Assembly: GCF_958431955.1 (NCBI RefSeq)
Contig: NZ_CAUASN010000024.1
Span: forward strand, 1 to 37,600
Source: an uncultured Adlercreutzia sp.
Lineage (GTDB): Bacteria > Actinomycetota > Coriobacteriia > Coriobacteriales > Eggerthellaceae
Direction: 5' to 3'
Length of the DNA: 37,600 nt
Shown: positions 16,058-23,516 of the stretch, piece after piece
Layout of the letters: each line of letters opens with the position of its first letter
Numbering within the stretch: position 1 is the stretch's first letter
The notes under the pieces: generated by a model
Seen by the model: only the letters and a program-made list of their open reading frames with translations
The model's database searches: none
Told to the model about the DNA's origin: nothing
Made by a program: the position numbers and the translations under genes

Positions 16058-17455
16058 ATGGAACTTCTCGCGCCGGCGGGCGGGATGGAGCAGCTGCGGG
16101 CCGCGGTGGCCTTCGGGGCCGATGCGGTGTACCTGGCGGCCGACCGCTTCGGCATGCGGGCCCGGGCGGCGAACTTCGCCCTGGAGGATATTCCCGCAGC
16201 GGTGGCCTTTGCTCACGAGCACGGTGTGAAAGTGCACGTCACCTGCAACATTCTCATGCATCCCGATGACATCGACGGGCTGCCCGACTTCTTCCGTGCA
16301 TTGGATGCGGCTGGGGTCGATGCCTTCATCATCGGGGATTTGGGAGCCTTTGCCATCGCCGGCGAGGTGGTGCCGCGAGTGGAGCGCCACGTGAGCACCC
16401 AAGCATCGGTGGCCAACGCCGCGGCGGCCCAGGTGTGGCACTCCCTGGGGGCGACGCGCGTGGTGTGCGCCCGCGAGATGAGCCTGGACGACATTCGCCG
16501 TCTGCGCCAGGATGCGCCGCCCGATCTGCAGATCGAGGCCTTCGCCCACGGTGCCATGTGCATGGCGGTGTCCGGCCGCTGCCTCATCAGCAGCTACCTG
16601 ACGGGCCGTTCCGGCAACAAGGGCCACTGCACCCAGCCCTGCCGCTGGAGCTACTCGTTGGGCACAGCGGCACCCGACGCAGATGAGGTGGCGACGGGTC
16701 GGAGCGATCTTGCGCCGACCGGCGTCGGGGAAGCTTTCGGAAAGGAGCATGCGGAAGAGGCGGTTCCGACGTTCCTTTTGGAAGAGGAGAAGCGCCCCGG
16801 CGAGTTCTTCCCCATAGAAGAGGACGGCCGCGGCACCTTCATCATGAACGCGAAGGACATGAATATGCTCGCTCACCTGCGCGAGCTGGCCGAGGCGGGC
16901 GTGGATTCCATCAAGATCGAGGGACGCAACAAGAAGGCCTTCTACGTGGCCACGGTGGTGGGGGCCTACCGCCGCGTGCTCGACGGCGAGGCGCCCGAGG
17001 CGGTGGCCGACGAACTTGCGGCCGTGTCGCACCGCCCCTACGGCACCGGCTTCTACTTCGACGAGGCCGAGCAGGCGCCTGCCTATGACGGCTACGAGCA
17101 GGAAACCATGCACGTGGCCGACGTCATCGGCTGCGACGACGGCCTCCTGCACGTCCTCTGCCGCAACCGCTTCGCCGAGGGCGACCAGTTGGAAGTGCTT
17201 GTGCCTCACGAGCCGATCCGCGCCCTTACGGTGCGCGATTTGCACTGGCTTGGCACCTTCGGTCCCGATAACCACGATGAGGACGCTCCCGCCACGCCCG
17301 AGGAAGCCCTCGCCCGCGCCACCGCTGCCGACTGGGAGGCCGCAGCCTGCGCCAACCGCTCCTGCAACGTGTACCGCCTGGCCGTGGACGCTCCCGTGCC
17401 GCCCGGTTCCTACCTGCGCACGCGCACCTTCCGCCGCTCGGCCCGCCACGGCTGA
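16058..17455 (+). CDS. U32 family protein, TrhP-like (tRNA U34 hydroxylation) candidate
   Basis: 465 residues from the ATG at 16058, chosen because U32 proteins begin MELLAPAGG. In-frame GTG (16031) and TTG (16013) starts exist, but no clear ribosome site marks any of them. The TIM-barrel start and the family signature EAFAHGAMCMAVSGRCLISS are present, with further cysteines in GHCTQPCRW that may bind Fe-S. E. coli TrhP (YegQ), of similar length, takes part in prephenate-dependent 5-hydroxyuridine formation at tRNA position 34; older annotation calls the family peptidase U32. A less conserved Glu/Ala-rich insertion of about 40 residues follows the signature. A longer U32 paralogue lies at 31360. 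Confidence 0.85.
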   Translation: MELLAPAGGMEQLRAAVAFGADAVYLAADRFGMRARAANFALEDIPAAVAFAHEHGVKVHVTCNILMHPDDIDGLPDFFRALDAAGVDAFIIGDLGAFAIAGEVVPRVERHVSTQASVANAAAAQVWHSLGATRVVCAREMSLDDIRRLRQDAPPDLQIEAFAHGAMCMAVSGRCLISSYLTGRSGNKGHCTQPCRWSYSLGTAAPDADEVATGRSDLAPTGVGEAFGKEHAEEAVPTFLLEEEKRPGEFFPIEEDGRGTFIMNAKDMNMLAHLRELAEAGVDSIKIEGRNKKAFYVATVVGAYRRVLDGEAPEAVADELAAVSHRPYGTGFYFDEAEQAPAYDGYEQETMHVADVIGCDDGLLHVLCRNRFAEGDQLEVLVPHEPIRALTVRDLHWLGTFGPDNHDEDAPATPEEALARATAADWEAAACANRSCNVYRLAVDAPVPPGSYLRTRTFRRSARHG

Positions 17456-17545
17456 GGGCCGCATCGCGAACTGGGCGGCGGCATCGTCAAACGCCGCGTT
17501 TCGTGATAGGATGCCCGCCAAGAAGCGAACGGGAGGAGGCGCGCG

Positions 17546-18694
17546 ATGATCACGGTCGGCGACGTGCAGAATATGAGGGCTTTCGACCGCATCTGGCTTG
17601 CCGCGCCCTGCGAGGGAGCCGCCGTGCGCGAGGTGGTGGGCGTGGGCACCCTCGATCACGAGCCCTTTATGGGCAACTACAACCTGTTCACGGCCGGCGA
17701 GTTCATCTTCACCACGTTGGGCCTGGCCGCCATGCACCCTGACCTAGCCGAGGAGGCGCTGCTCGAGCTTATCGAGCGCGACGTGGCGGCCATCGCCGTG
17801 AAGCCCGTGGTGCTGAAGGCGCTGCCCGAGCGCGTGGCCGCGGCCTCGGCTGAGCGTGGGGTGCCGGTGTTCTTCTACGAGGGGCGCTATATGGAGCGGC
17901 TCATCGCCGACCTCATGAACCTGCTCGACGACGATGCGGCCGAGTGGGAGCGTACGAGCCTCATCGACTCAATCCTCACCTCATCCGACGAGCAGGCAGT
18001 GCGCGCCACGTTCTTCACCATTGCCGGCGTGACCGGCGCTACCATCCAGTGCATGGCCATCCGCGCCGTCACCGACGACGACGCCTCGCTGCGCGCCCTG
18101 CAGCGCGTGGTGGAAGGGGTGCTTGCGAACTACGGCGAGCGCTGGGACGACGTGGAGCGCACCTTCGTCTGCCGCTACCGCGGGATGCTGCTGGGGTTCG
18201 TATCCTTCAAGAGGCCTCCGCTGAAGGCCATTGCCATCTCCGATGCCGACCTGGAGAAGTGCGTGGCCACGGCCGGCCCGCTCGTGTGCGGCATCAGCCA
18301 GGAGGTGAGCCTGGGCGAGGGAGATCTTGCCGTGCGCCAGGCCATGGCCGCCCTGCGCACGGCCGAGGCGGAGGACGCCGGCATCGTGCGGTGGACAACC
18401 CTGCGCTTCGACGCCTTCCGTGCCGCCGCCAAAAGCGACCGCCTCTACATGCGGGCGGCCGATCTTCTGCGCTCGCTGCTGTTCGATTACGACGCCGAGC
18501 ACGGAAGCGACCTCGGCGCCACGGCCGAGGCCTTCGCGGCCGCCTTCGGCGAGGTGAGCCGCACGGCCGAGGCGCTGTTCCAGCACCCGAACACCGTGCG
18601 CTACCGCCTGCGGAAGATCAAGGACGTCCTCGGAGTGCCCGAGGCCGGCGACCGCGAGCTGGCGGCCCTGCTGCAGCTGGTGTACCTGGCCTAG
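17546..18694 (+). CDS. PucR-family transcription regulator
   Basis: 382 residues; GGGAGGAGG precedes the ATG. The N-terminal ~120 residues match the PucR-type ligand-sensing domain (purine catabolism regulator family). The C-terminus carries the PucR helix-turn-helix (ALFQHPNTVRYRLRKIKDVL). The central part is the GGDEF-like connecting region seen in CdaR/PucR proteins, without catalytic motifs. Relatives respond to purines, sugar acids, proline or other amino-acid metabolites. The target is unknown; arginine genes lie 1.4 kb downstream and the 16-bp dyad at 18720 lies just behind its stop, which makes a local role possible. Confidence 0.88.
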   Translation: MITVGDVQNMRAFDRIWLAAPCEGAAVREVVGVGTLDHEPFMGNYNLFTAGEFIFTTLGLAAMHPDLAEEALLELIERDVAAIAVKPVVLKALPERVAAASAERGVPVFFYEGRYMERLIADLMNLLDDDAAEWERTSLIDSILTSSDEQAVRATFFTIAGVTGATIQCMAIRAVTDDDASLRALQRVVEGVLANYGERWDDVERTFVCRYRGMLLGFVSFKRPPLKAIAISDADLEKCVATAGPLVCGISQEVSLGEGDLAVRQAMAALRTAEAEDAGIVRWTTLRFDAFRAAAKSDRLYMRAADLLRSLLFDYDAEHGSDLGATAEAFAAAFGEVSRTAEALFQHPNTVRYRLRKIKDVLGVPEAGDRELAALLQLVYLA

Positions 18695-18695
18695 A

Positions 18696-18713
18696 GCCGC
18701 ACCTCGGTGCGGC
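18696..18713 (+). terminator. Short GC-rich hairpin behind the pucR-type gene
   Basis: GCCGCA-N6-TGCGGC lies two bases after the stop codon. There is no T run, so the terminator call is weak. Confidence 0.3.
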
Positions 18714-18719
18714 CGCGCG

Positions 18720-18735
18720 TTGTGCGTCTGCACAA
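18720..18735. promoter_or_regulatory. 16-bp dyad TTGTGC-GTCT-GCACAA, candidate operator site 1
   Basis: Perfect six-base arms around a 4-bp centre, about 100 bp ahead of the small gene at 18821. Near-identical sites occur at 20089 (argC) and 24852 (argG). Confidence 0.5.
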
Positions 18736-18820
18736 CAAATGCCCTTCAGCTTCAGGGAATCGACCAAACGATGACCCTCTCGATGCCCCTAAACTAGGCG
18801 GCGTCGAAAGGAGAACCACC

Positions 18821-19099
18821 ATGAAACTGTTCAACGATCAGGCCACTTCCGCCGTCGCTTCCCTCGATTCCGCCGACGCCGCCTACTGCGCCAAGCTGGA
18901 GCAGCGCTTCGCGAATATGGGCATCAGCTCAAAGACTGCTTCCGATGCCGTGTGCTCCCTCGTGGAGGCCGACGCCGTGCCCCAAGTCGGCGTGTGGTCC
19001 GCGCTGCCCAGCGCCTTCAAGGGGCTCTTCCCGAAGAAGTCCGCAACGACTGTTGCTGCTTCCGATACGTTCGCTCCCGTGCCCGAGGTGGCGGCGTAG
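18821..19099 (+). CDS. Small protein of unknown function
   Basis: 92 residues. AAAGGAG precedes the ATG at 18821, which supports expression. The protein is Ala/Ser/Val-rich with one predicted helical segment (DAAYCAKLEQRFANMG) and two cysteines, no signal peptide and no membrane segment. The C-terminus is low complexity. I do not recognise a family. TAAACT at 18790 could be a -10 box. The dyad at 18720 lies upstream, so it may share a regulator with the arginine genes. Confidence 0.7.
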   Translation: MKLFNDQATSAVASLDSADAAYCAKLEQRFANMGISSKTASDAVCSLVEADAVPQVGVWSALPSAFKGLFPKKSATTVAASDTFAPVPEVAA

Positions 19100-19148
19100 G
19101 CGTGCCGGCCCGAGCCGTCGCCCATCGGGAGGTTTCCCCGAACGTAAC

Positions 19149-19181
19149 GAGGCCCCGTCGGAGCTAAGCCGACGGGGCCTC
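19149..19181. terminator. Strong hairpin behind the small gene
   Basis: Perfect 13-base arms, GAGGCCCCGTCGG (19149-19161) and its complement (19169-19181), enclose a 7-nt loop. There is no T run on either strand. It lies between convergent genes and probably ends transcription. Confidence 0.55.
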
Positions 19182-19203
19182 ATGGTGAATATGGTAGGGG
19201 AGA

Positions 19204-19303
19204 GTGGCGGAGGGGTCCGCGCGCAGATTCCGCAGCGACGGAAACAGTCTTGCGGACTGTTTCCCCAAGCGAGGACTGCCCGAGCACGGCGCCCCTCCGC
19301 CAC
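19204..19303 (+). repeat. Structured repeat, copy B: nested stem-loops between convergent genes
   Basis: Perfect 12-base outer arms GTGGCGGAGGGG (19204-19215) and CCCCTCCGCCAC (19292-19303) enclose TTCCGCAGCGACGGAA (19228-19243), a perfect hairpin GGAAACAGTC-TTGCG-GACTGTTTCC (19240-19264) and AGCGAGGACTG (19268-19278). It is the counterpart of 15849-15965. Confidence 0.7.
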
Positions 19304-19341
19304 CCTCCCCCCCAGGGAAGCGGAACGAGCCAGAAGGGGGG

Positions 19342-19770
19342 CTAGTCCTCCACTTCCACCAGCTCGATATCGAAGTTCAGGTCCTTGCCCGCCAGCTCGT
19401 GGTTCATGTCGAAGGTGACGACGCCGTCCTCGATGGACTGCACGAACACGGGGAAGGGCTGGCCGCCCGGGCCCATCATGTACACGGTCTGGCCCACGGG
19501 CAGCTGATCGCCGTTGGGAATCTGATCCACGGGCACCTTCTGCACCATGGCGTCGTCGCGCTCGCCGTAAGCCTCGGCAGCGGGGATGTGCACGGTCTTC
19601 TTCTCGCCCACGGCCATGTCCTCCACGGCGGCGTCGAAGCCGGGAATCATCTGGCCGGCCATGCAGGTGAACTCGATGGGCTCGCCGCGGTCCACCGACG
19701 AGTCGAACTTGGTGCCGTCGTCCAGCGTGCCGGTGTAGTGCACCTTGACCTTCTTGCCTTTGTTGCTCAT
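19342..19770 (-). CDS. FKBP-type peptidyl-prolyl cis-trans isomerase, SlyD-like
   Basis: 142 residues from the ATG at 19770, which has AAAGGAG ahead of it; an in-frame ATG 18 bp upstream has none. The FKBP half is seen as VKVHYTGTLDDGTKFDSS and GQMIPGFDAAVEDMAVGEKK, interrupted by the insert-in-flap chaperone domain (residues ~70-120) that defines SlyD. It ends with VTFDMNHELAGKDLNFDIEL. The histidine-rich metal-binding tail of E. coli SlyD is absent. It acts as a cytoplasmic folding helper for proline-limited steps. Confidence 0.93.
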   Translation of the reverse strand: MSNKGKKVKVHYTGTLDDGTKFDSSVDRGEPIEFTCMAGQMIPGFDAAVEDMAVGEKKTVHIPAAEAYGERDDAMVQKVPVDQIPNGDQLPVGQTVYMMGPGGQPFPVFVQSIEDGVVTFDMNHELAGKDLNFDIELVEVED

Positions 19771-19888
19771 AGGTGAGCTCCTTTCCAAAAGATGTGCGTT
19801 TCAGTCTAGCGGAAGGGGAGGGCTCCCGACGAGCGGGGCGGCAACCTGCTCCAAGTTGTCACAAACCAGCGAGCGCACCGGGGCACCC

Positions 19889-19992
19889 GTGCATATCGCG
19901 TCTTTTTGAGCGAAAACAAAAACCTATGCTGAACTGCGATAATGTGGAATATTACCAGTTCAGAGCGTTACGCAAAAAGGCGCGATATGCAC
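19889..19992. repeat. Nested inverted repeats upstream of argC
   Basis: Outer 20-bp arms 19889-19908 and 19973-19992 (GTGCATATCGCG, one mismatch, then CTTTTTG) enclose inner arms CTGAACTG (19929-19936) and CAGTTCAG (19956-19963). The element is A/T-rich against its surroundings. It lies in the 349-bp gap between slyD-like and argC, 127 bp ahead of the argC start. It could be an operator, a leader RNA structure or a small inverted-repeat element. The rest of that gap holds the possible upstream peptide at 20058 and the dyad at 20089. Confidence 0.65.
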
Positions 19993-20057
19993 AAGTTACG
20001 TGGTGACAAGTGGCGCGAACCTGCGCATTTCCCTCCTCAGAGCGGCGCAGAGGGGGT

Positions 20058-20123
20058 ATGATGAAACGACAAGCGAAATACTCGCGTTTTATGCGTGTGC
20101 ACAAGGGAAGGACATCGCTATGA
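20058..20123 (+). CDS. Possible 21-residue basic upstream peptide coupled to argC
   Basis: The frame reads MMKRQAKYSRFMRVHKGRTS plus Leu, with four Arg and three Lys codons. Its TGA overlaps the argC start as ATGA, and AGAGGGGG lies just ahead of the two ATGs. The same bases TATGAT (20057-20062) could instead be a -10 box, in which case the peptide is not made. Low confidence. Confidence 0.25.
   Translation: MMKRQAKYSRFMRVHKGRTSL
20089..20104. promoter_or_regulatory. 16-bp dyad TTATGC-GTGT-GCACAA, candidate operator site 2 (argC)
   Basis: It matches the dyads at 18720 and 24852 with one arm mismatch. It lies 16-31 bp ahead of the argC start codon, a position suited to repression. Confidence 0.5.
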
Positions 20124-21181
20124 CCTATCGTGCGGGAGTTGTGGGGGCGGCCGGGTTCGCCGGCATCGAGCTGGTGCGCATCTTAACGCGTCATCCCGAG
20201 TTCGAGCTTGCGGCCGCCACCTCCGATGCGCTGGCCGGCACCCCCATCGCCCAGGTGTATCCGGCGTTCACCGGCGTGACCGATTTGGCCTTCTCCGCCC
20301 ACGAGGGCACCGATCTTGCCGCCTGCGACGTGGTGTTTCTGGCCGTGCCCCACAAGGCGGCCATGGGCATGGCGCCCGCGCTCATCGAGGCGGGCGTGAC
20401 CGTTATCGATCTGTCGGCCGACTTCCGCCTGAAGGATCCGGCCGTCTACGAGCAGTGGTACGCGCCCCACACCGCCCCCGACCTGCTGGCCCAGGCCGCC
20501 TTCGGGCTGCCCGAGCTCACCGGCGACGAGCTGGCGGCCACGGCCGAACGCCGGGCGGCCGGCGAGGCGGTGCTCGTGGGCTGCGCCGGCTGCTACCCCA
20601 CGGCCACCTCGCTCGCGGCGGCTCCCGCCATCCGGGCGGGGCTCGTGGACGCGGTGGCGCCGGTGGTGGCCGACGCGGTGTCCGGCGTGACGGGCGCGGG
20701 CAAGAAGGCCACCGAGCGCACGCACTTCTGCTTCGCCAACGAAAACGTGGAGGCCTACGGCGTGGGCACCCACCGCCACACCCCCGAGATCGAGCAGATC
20801 CTGGGGTTGGAGGGCCGTCTCGTGTTCACGCCCCATCTGGCCCCCTTGAACCGCGGGCTGCTCTCCACGGTGACGCTGCCGCTCGCGCCGGGCGTGAAGG
20901 CGCCCGCGACTGAGGAGCTCGTGGCCCTCTATCGCGATTTCTACGCGGCAAGCCCGCTCGTGTCCGTCATGGACGCCGGCGTGCAGCCGCGCACCGCCTC
21001 GGTGGCCGGCACGGTGCGCGCCCAGGTGGGCGTGGCGGCCCACCCGGCCGGGGTCATCGTGGCCACCGGCGCCATCGACAACCTCGGCAAGGGGGCGGCT
21101 GGCCAGGGCGTGCAGTGCGCCAACATCGTGTTCGGCCTACCCGAGACCTGCGGTTTGGAAGAGATCGCCAACCCCGTGTAG
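20120..21181 (+). CDS. argC: N-acetyl-gamma-glutamyl-phosphate reductase
   Basis: 353 residues. The ATG at 20120 follows GGGAAGGA, and the N-terminal NADPH-binding motif GVVGAAGFAGIELVR begins directly. The catalytic cysteine lies in VGCAGCYPTATSL, the family signature. It reduces N-acetylglutamyl phosphate to the semialdehyde in the cytoplasm, third step of arginine synthesis. It is the first gene of argC-argJ-argB-argD, with 85 bp to argJ. Confidence 0.96.
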   Translation: MTYRAGVVGAAGFAGIELVRILTRHPEFELAAATSDALAGTPIAQVYPAFTGVTDLAFSAHEGTDLAACDVVFLAVPHKAAMGMAPALIEAGVTVIDLSADFRLKDPAVYEQWYAPHTAPDLLAQAAFGLPELTGDELAATAERRAAGEAVLVGCAGCYPTATSLAAAPAIRAGLVDAVAPVVADAVSGVTGAGKKATERTHFCFANENVEAYGVGTHRHTPEIEQILGLEGRLVFTPHLAPLNRGLLSTVTLPLAPGVKAPATEELVALYRDFYAASPLVSVMDAGVQPRTASVAGTVRAQVGVAAHPAGVIVATGAIDNLGKGAAGQGVQCANIVFGLPETCGLEEIANPV

Positions 21182-21266
21182 CAGCAAGGGAAACCGCCCG
21201 CCGCCGCCCCAGGCGCGGAAGGGCACGGCATCCCGCAGCATCCCGCAGAAAGGAAGGGAAAACCTC

Positions 21267-22562
21267 ATGACCGATTCCGTGAAGCTGGCATTCAACCCCG
21301 AGGGCACGCCCGCCAGCGCCCAGGGCTTTTCCGCCATCGGTGTGCACGCGGGCTTCAGGCCCGATCCCGACCGGCTCGACATGGCCCTGGTGGTGGCCGA
21401 CGAGCCCTGCGCGGCAGCGGCCACCTTCACCACGAACGTGTTCTGCGCCGCCCCGGTGCGCGTGTCCCGCGAGCACTTGGACGAGGGCGCGCCCGGCAAG
21501 CCCGCCTATGGCTGCGCTCGCGCCGTCGTCATCAACTCCGGCATCGCGAACGCGGCCACCGGCGAGCGCGGTTTGGAAACGGCCCGCGCAACCTGCGACA
21601 TCGTGGGGGAGGCCGTGGGCTGCCCGGCCAGCGAGGTGCTCGTGGCCTCCACGGGCGTCATCGGCCAGCATCTGCGCCTCGAGCCCTTCGCCGCGGGCGT
21701 GCCGGCGGCCCTGGCCGTCATGGCAGCGGTCCCCACGGCCGAGGAACGCGCCGCCCAGGGCCTCACGGCGGCCCGCGCCATCATGACTACCGACACGCGC
21801 CCCAAGCACGGCGCCGTCACGTTCGCTGGCGACGGCATCGGGTATCCCGGCGCCACCTTCACCGTGGGCGGCATGGCCAAGGGCGCGGGCATGATCATGC
21901 CGAATATGGCCACCATGATTGCCGTCATCACCACCGACGCGCCGGTGGCCGCCCCCGATCTCTCGGCGGCTCTCACCGCGGCAGTGAGCAAGAGCTTCAA
22001 CAAGGTCACCGTGGACTCCGACACCTCCACCAACGACACCTGCTTCGCCCTCGCCTCGGGCGCTGCCGCGCCGGAAGGTCCCGCCTTCGCGCCGGGAACG
22101 CCGGCCTTCGCTGCCTTCCAGGCCGCCCTCGACAAGCTCACGACCACCCTTGCCCGCGCCATGGCCGCCGACGGCGAGGGGGCCACGCGCCTCATCACCG
22201 TCACGGTGCGCGGGGCCGCCACGGCTGACGATGCCGATGCCGCGGCTCGCACGGTGGCCAACTCACCGCTCGTGAAGACCGCCGTCTACGGCCACGACGC
22301 CAACTGGGGCCGCGTTGCCGCCGCCCTCGGACGTTCCGGGGCGCAGTTTGGGCAGGAAGACGTCGACATCGATATACTGGGACTGCCCGTGTGCCGCGCC
22401 GGCCTCGTGGTCGACTTCGACGAGGACGAGGCGCTGCGCCGCTTCGAGGAGCCGGAGGTGGCCATCGAGGTGGACCTGCATGCGGGAGAGGAGTCCACCA
22501 CTATGTGGACGTGCGACTTCTCCCACGAGTACGTGACGATCAACGGAGACTACCGCTCATGA
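21267..22562 (+). CDS. argJ: Glutamate N-acetyltransferase / ornithine acetyltransferase
   Basis: 431 residues; AAAGGAAGGG precedes the ATG. The self-cleavage site of the family is visible in AKGAGMIMPNMATM, where the chain is cut between Ala and Thr to give the two subunits and free the nucleophilic threonine. It moves acetyl from N-acetylornithine to glutamate, so the pathway recycles acetyl groups; whether it is also acetyl-CoA dependent cannot be told from sequence by eye. Its stop overlaps the argB start as ATGA, which indicates translational coupling. Confidence 0.95.
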   Translation: MTDSVKLAFNPEGTPASAQGFSAIGVHAGFRPDPDRLDMALVVADEPCAAAATFTTNVFCAAPVRVSREHLDEGAPGKPAYGCARAVVINSGIANAATGERGLETARATCDIVGEAVGCPASEVLVASTGVIGQHLRLEPFAAGVPAALAVMAAVPTAEERAAQGLTAARAIMTTDTRPKHGAVTFAGDGIGYPGATFTVGGMAKGAGMIMPNMATMIAVITTDAPVAAPDLSAALTAAVSKSFNKVTVDSDTSTNDTCFALASGAAAPEGPAFAPGTPAFAAFQAALDKLTTTLARAMAADGEGATRLITVTVRGAATADDADAAARTVANSPLVKTAVYGHDANWGRVAAALGRSGAQFGQEDVDIDILGLPVCRAGLVVDFDEDEALRRFEEPEVAIEVDLHAGEESTTMWTCDFSHEYVTINGDYRS

Positions 22563-23506
22563 AGTACGCCAGCGAAGTTCGCGCCGACGGCCCCTCAAGC
22601 ACTGCCGGCGAAATTCTCTATGAGGCCATGCCCTGGATCAAGCAGGTCACGGGCAAGACCATCGTCATCAAGTACGGCGGCTCGGCCATGGAGAACCCCG
22701 AGCTTGCCGCCGAGGTGATGGCCGACATCGTGCTGTTGAAGATCATCGGCATCAACCCGGTGCTCGTGCACGGCGGCGGCAAGGCCATCAACCGCGTGTT
22801 CGACAAGTTCGACATCCCCGTGGAGTTCGTCGACGGCCAGCGCGTGACCACCGAGGAGGCCATGGGGCTCGTGCGCATGGTGCTCACCGGGGAAGTGAAC
22901 CAGCAGCTCGTGGAGGCCATGAACGCCCACGGCAACATGGGCGTGGGCGTGTCGGGCACCGACGCCGGCGTCATCGTGGCCGAGCAGGCCAGCCCGGCTC
23001 TCGGCCGCGTGGGGAAGATCACGCGCATCAACACCCCGCTCATCGAGGACTTGGTGGCCGACGACTACATCCCCATCATCGCCTCCATCGCCATCGGCGA
23101 GGACGGCGGCTGCTACAACGTGAACGCCGACATCGCCGCCGGGCACATCGCGGCGGCCATCGGCGCCCACAAGATTATCTTCCTCACCGATGTGGACGGC
23201 CTCTACGAGAACTACCCCGACCCGGCCTCCCTCATCGCCGAGATGTCGCTCGGCGAGGCCGAGGCCATGATCCGCGGCGACAAGCTGGCCTCGGGCATGA
23301 TCCCCAAGCTCACTAGCTGCGTGCGCGCCCTGGAGTCGGGGGTGAGCGGCGCCCACATCATCAACGGCACGGTGCCCCACGCGCTCCTGCTCGAGCTACT
23401 CACCGACTCCGGCATGGGCACCATGGTCACCGGCCTGGCATCCGCCCAGTTCCTGAACTTGTCGCCCGTGGGCAAGTTCGCTGCCAAGCTCATCGAGAAC
23501 CGCTAG
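22559..23506 (+). CDS. argB: Acetylglutamate kinase
   Basis: 315 residues from the ATG at 22559, overlapping the argJ stop. Amino-acid kinase motifs are present: TIVIKYGGSAM near the N-terminus, VLVHGGGKAINRV for substrate binding, and NVNADIAAGHIAAAIGAHKI with FLTDVDGLY for nucleotide binding. It phosphorylates N-acetylglutamate, usually the arginine-inhibited control step of the acetyl-recycling pathway. The N-terminal extension before the kinase core (about 35 residues) fits the arginine-sensitive type, which is inference. Confidence 0.95.
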   Translation: MKYASEVRADGPSSTAGEILYEAMPWIKQVTGKTIVIKYGGSAMENPELAAEVMADIVLLKIIGINPVLVHGGGKAINRVFDKFDIPVEFVDGQRVTTEEAMGLVRMVLTGEVNQQLVEAMNAHGNMGVGVSGTDAGVIVAEQASPALGRVGKITRINTPLIEDLVADDYIPIIASIAIGEDGGCYNVNADIAAGHIAAAIGAHKIIFLTDVDGLYENYPDPASLIAEMSLGEAEAMIRGDKLASGMIPKLTSCVRALESGVSGAHIINGTVPHALLLELLTDSGMGTMVTGLASAQFLNLSPVGKFAAKLIENR

Positions 23507-23516
23507 GAGGACACCT

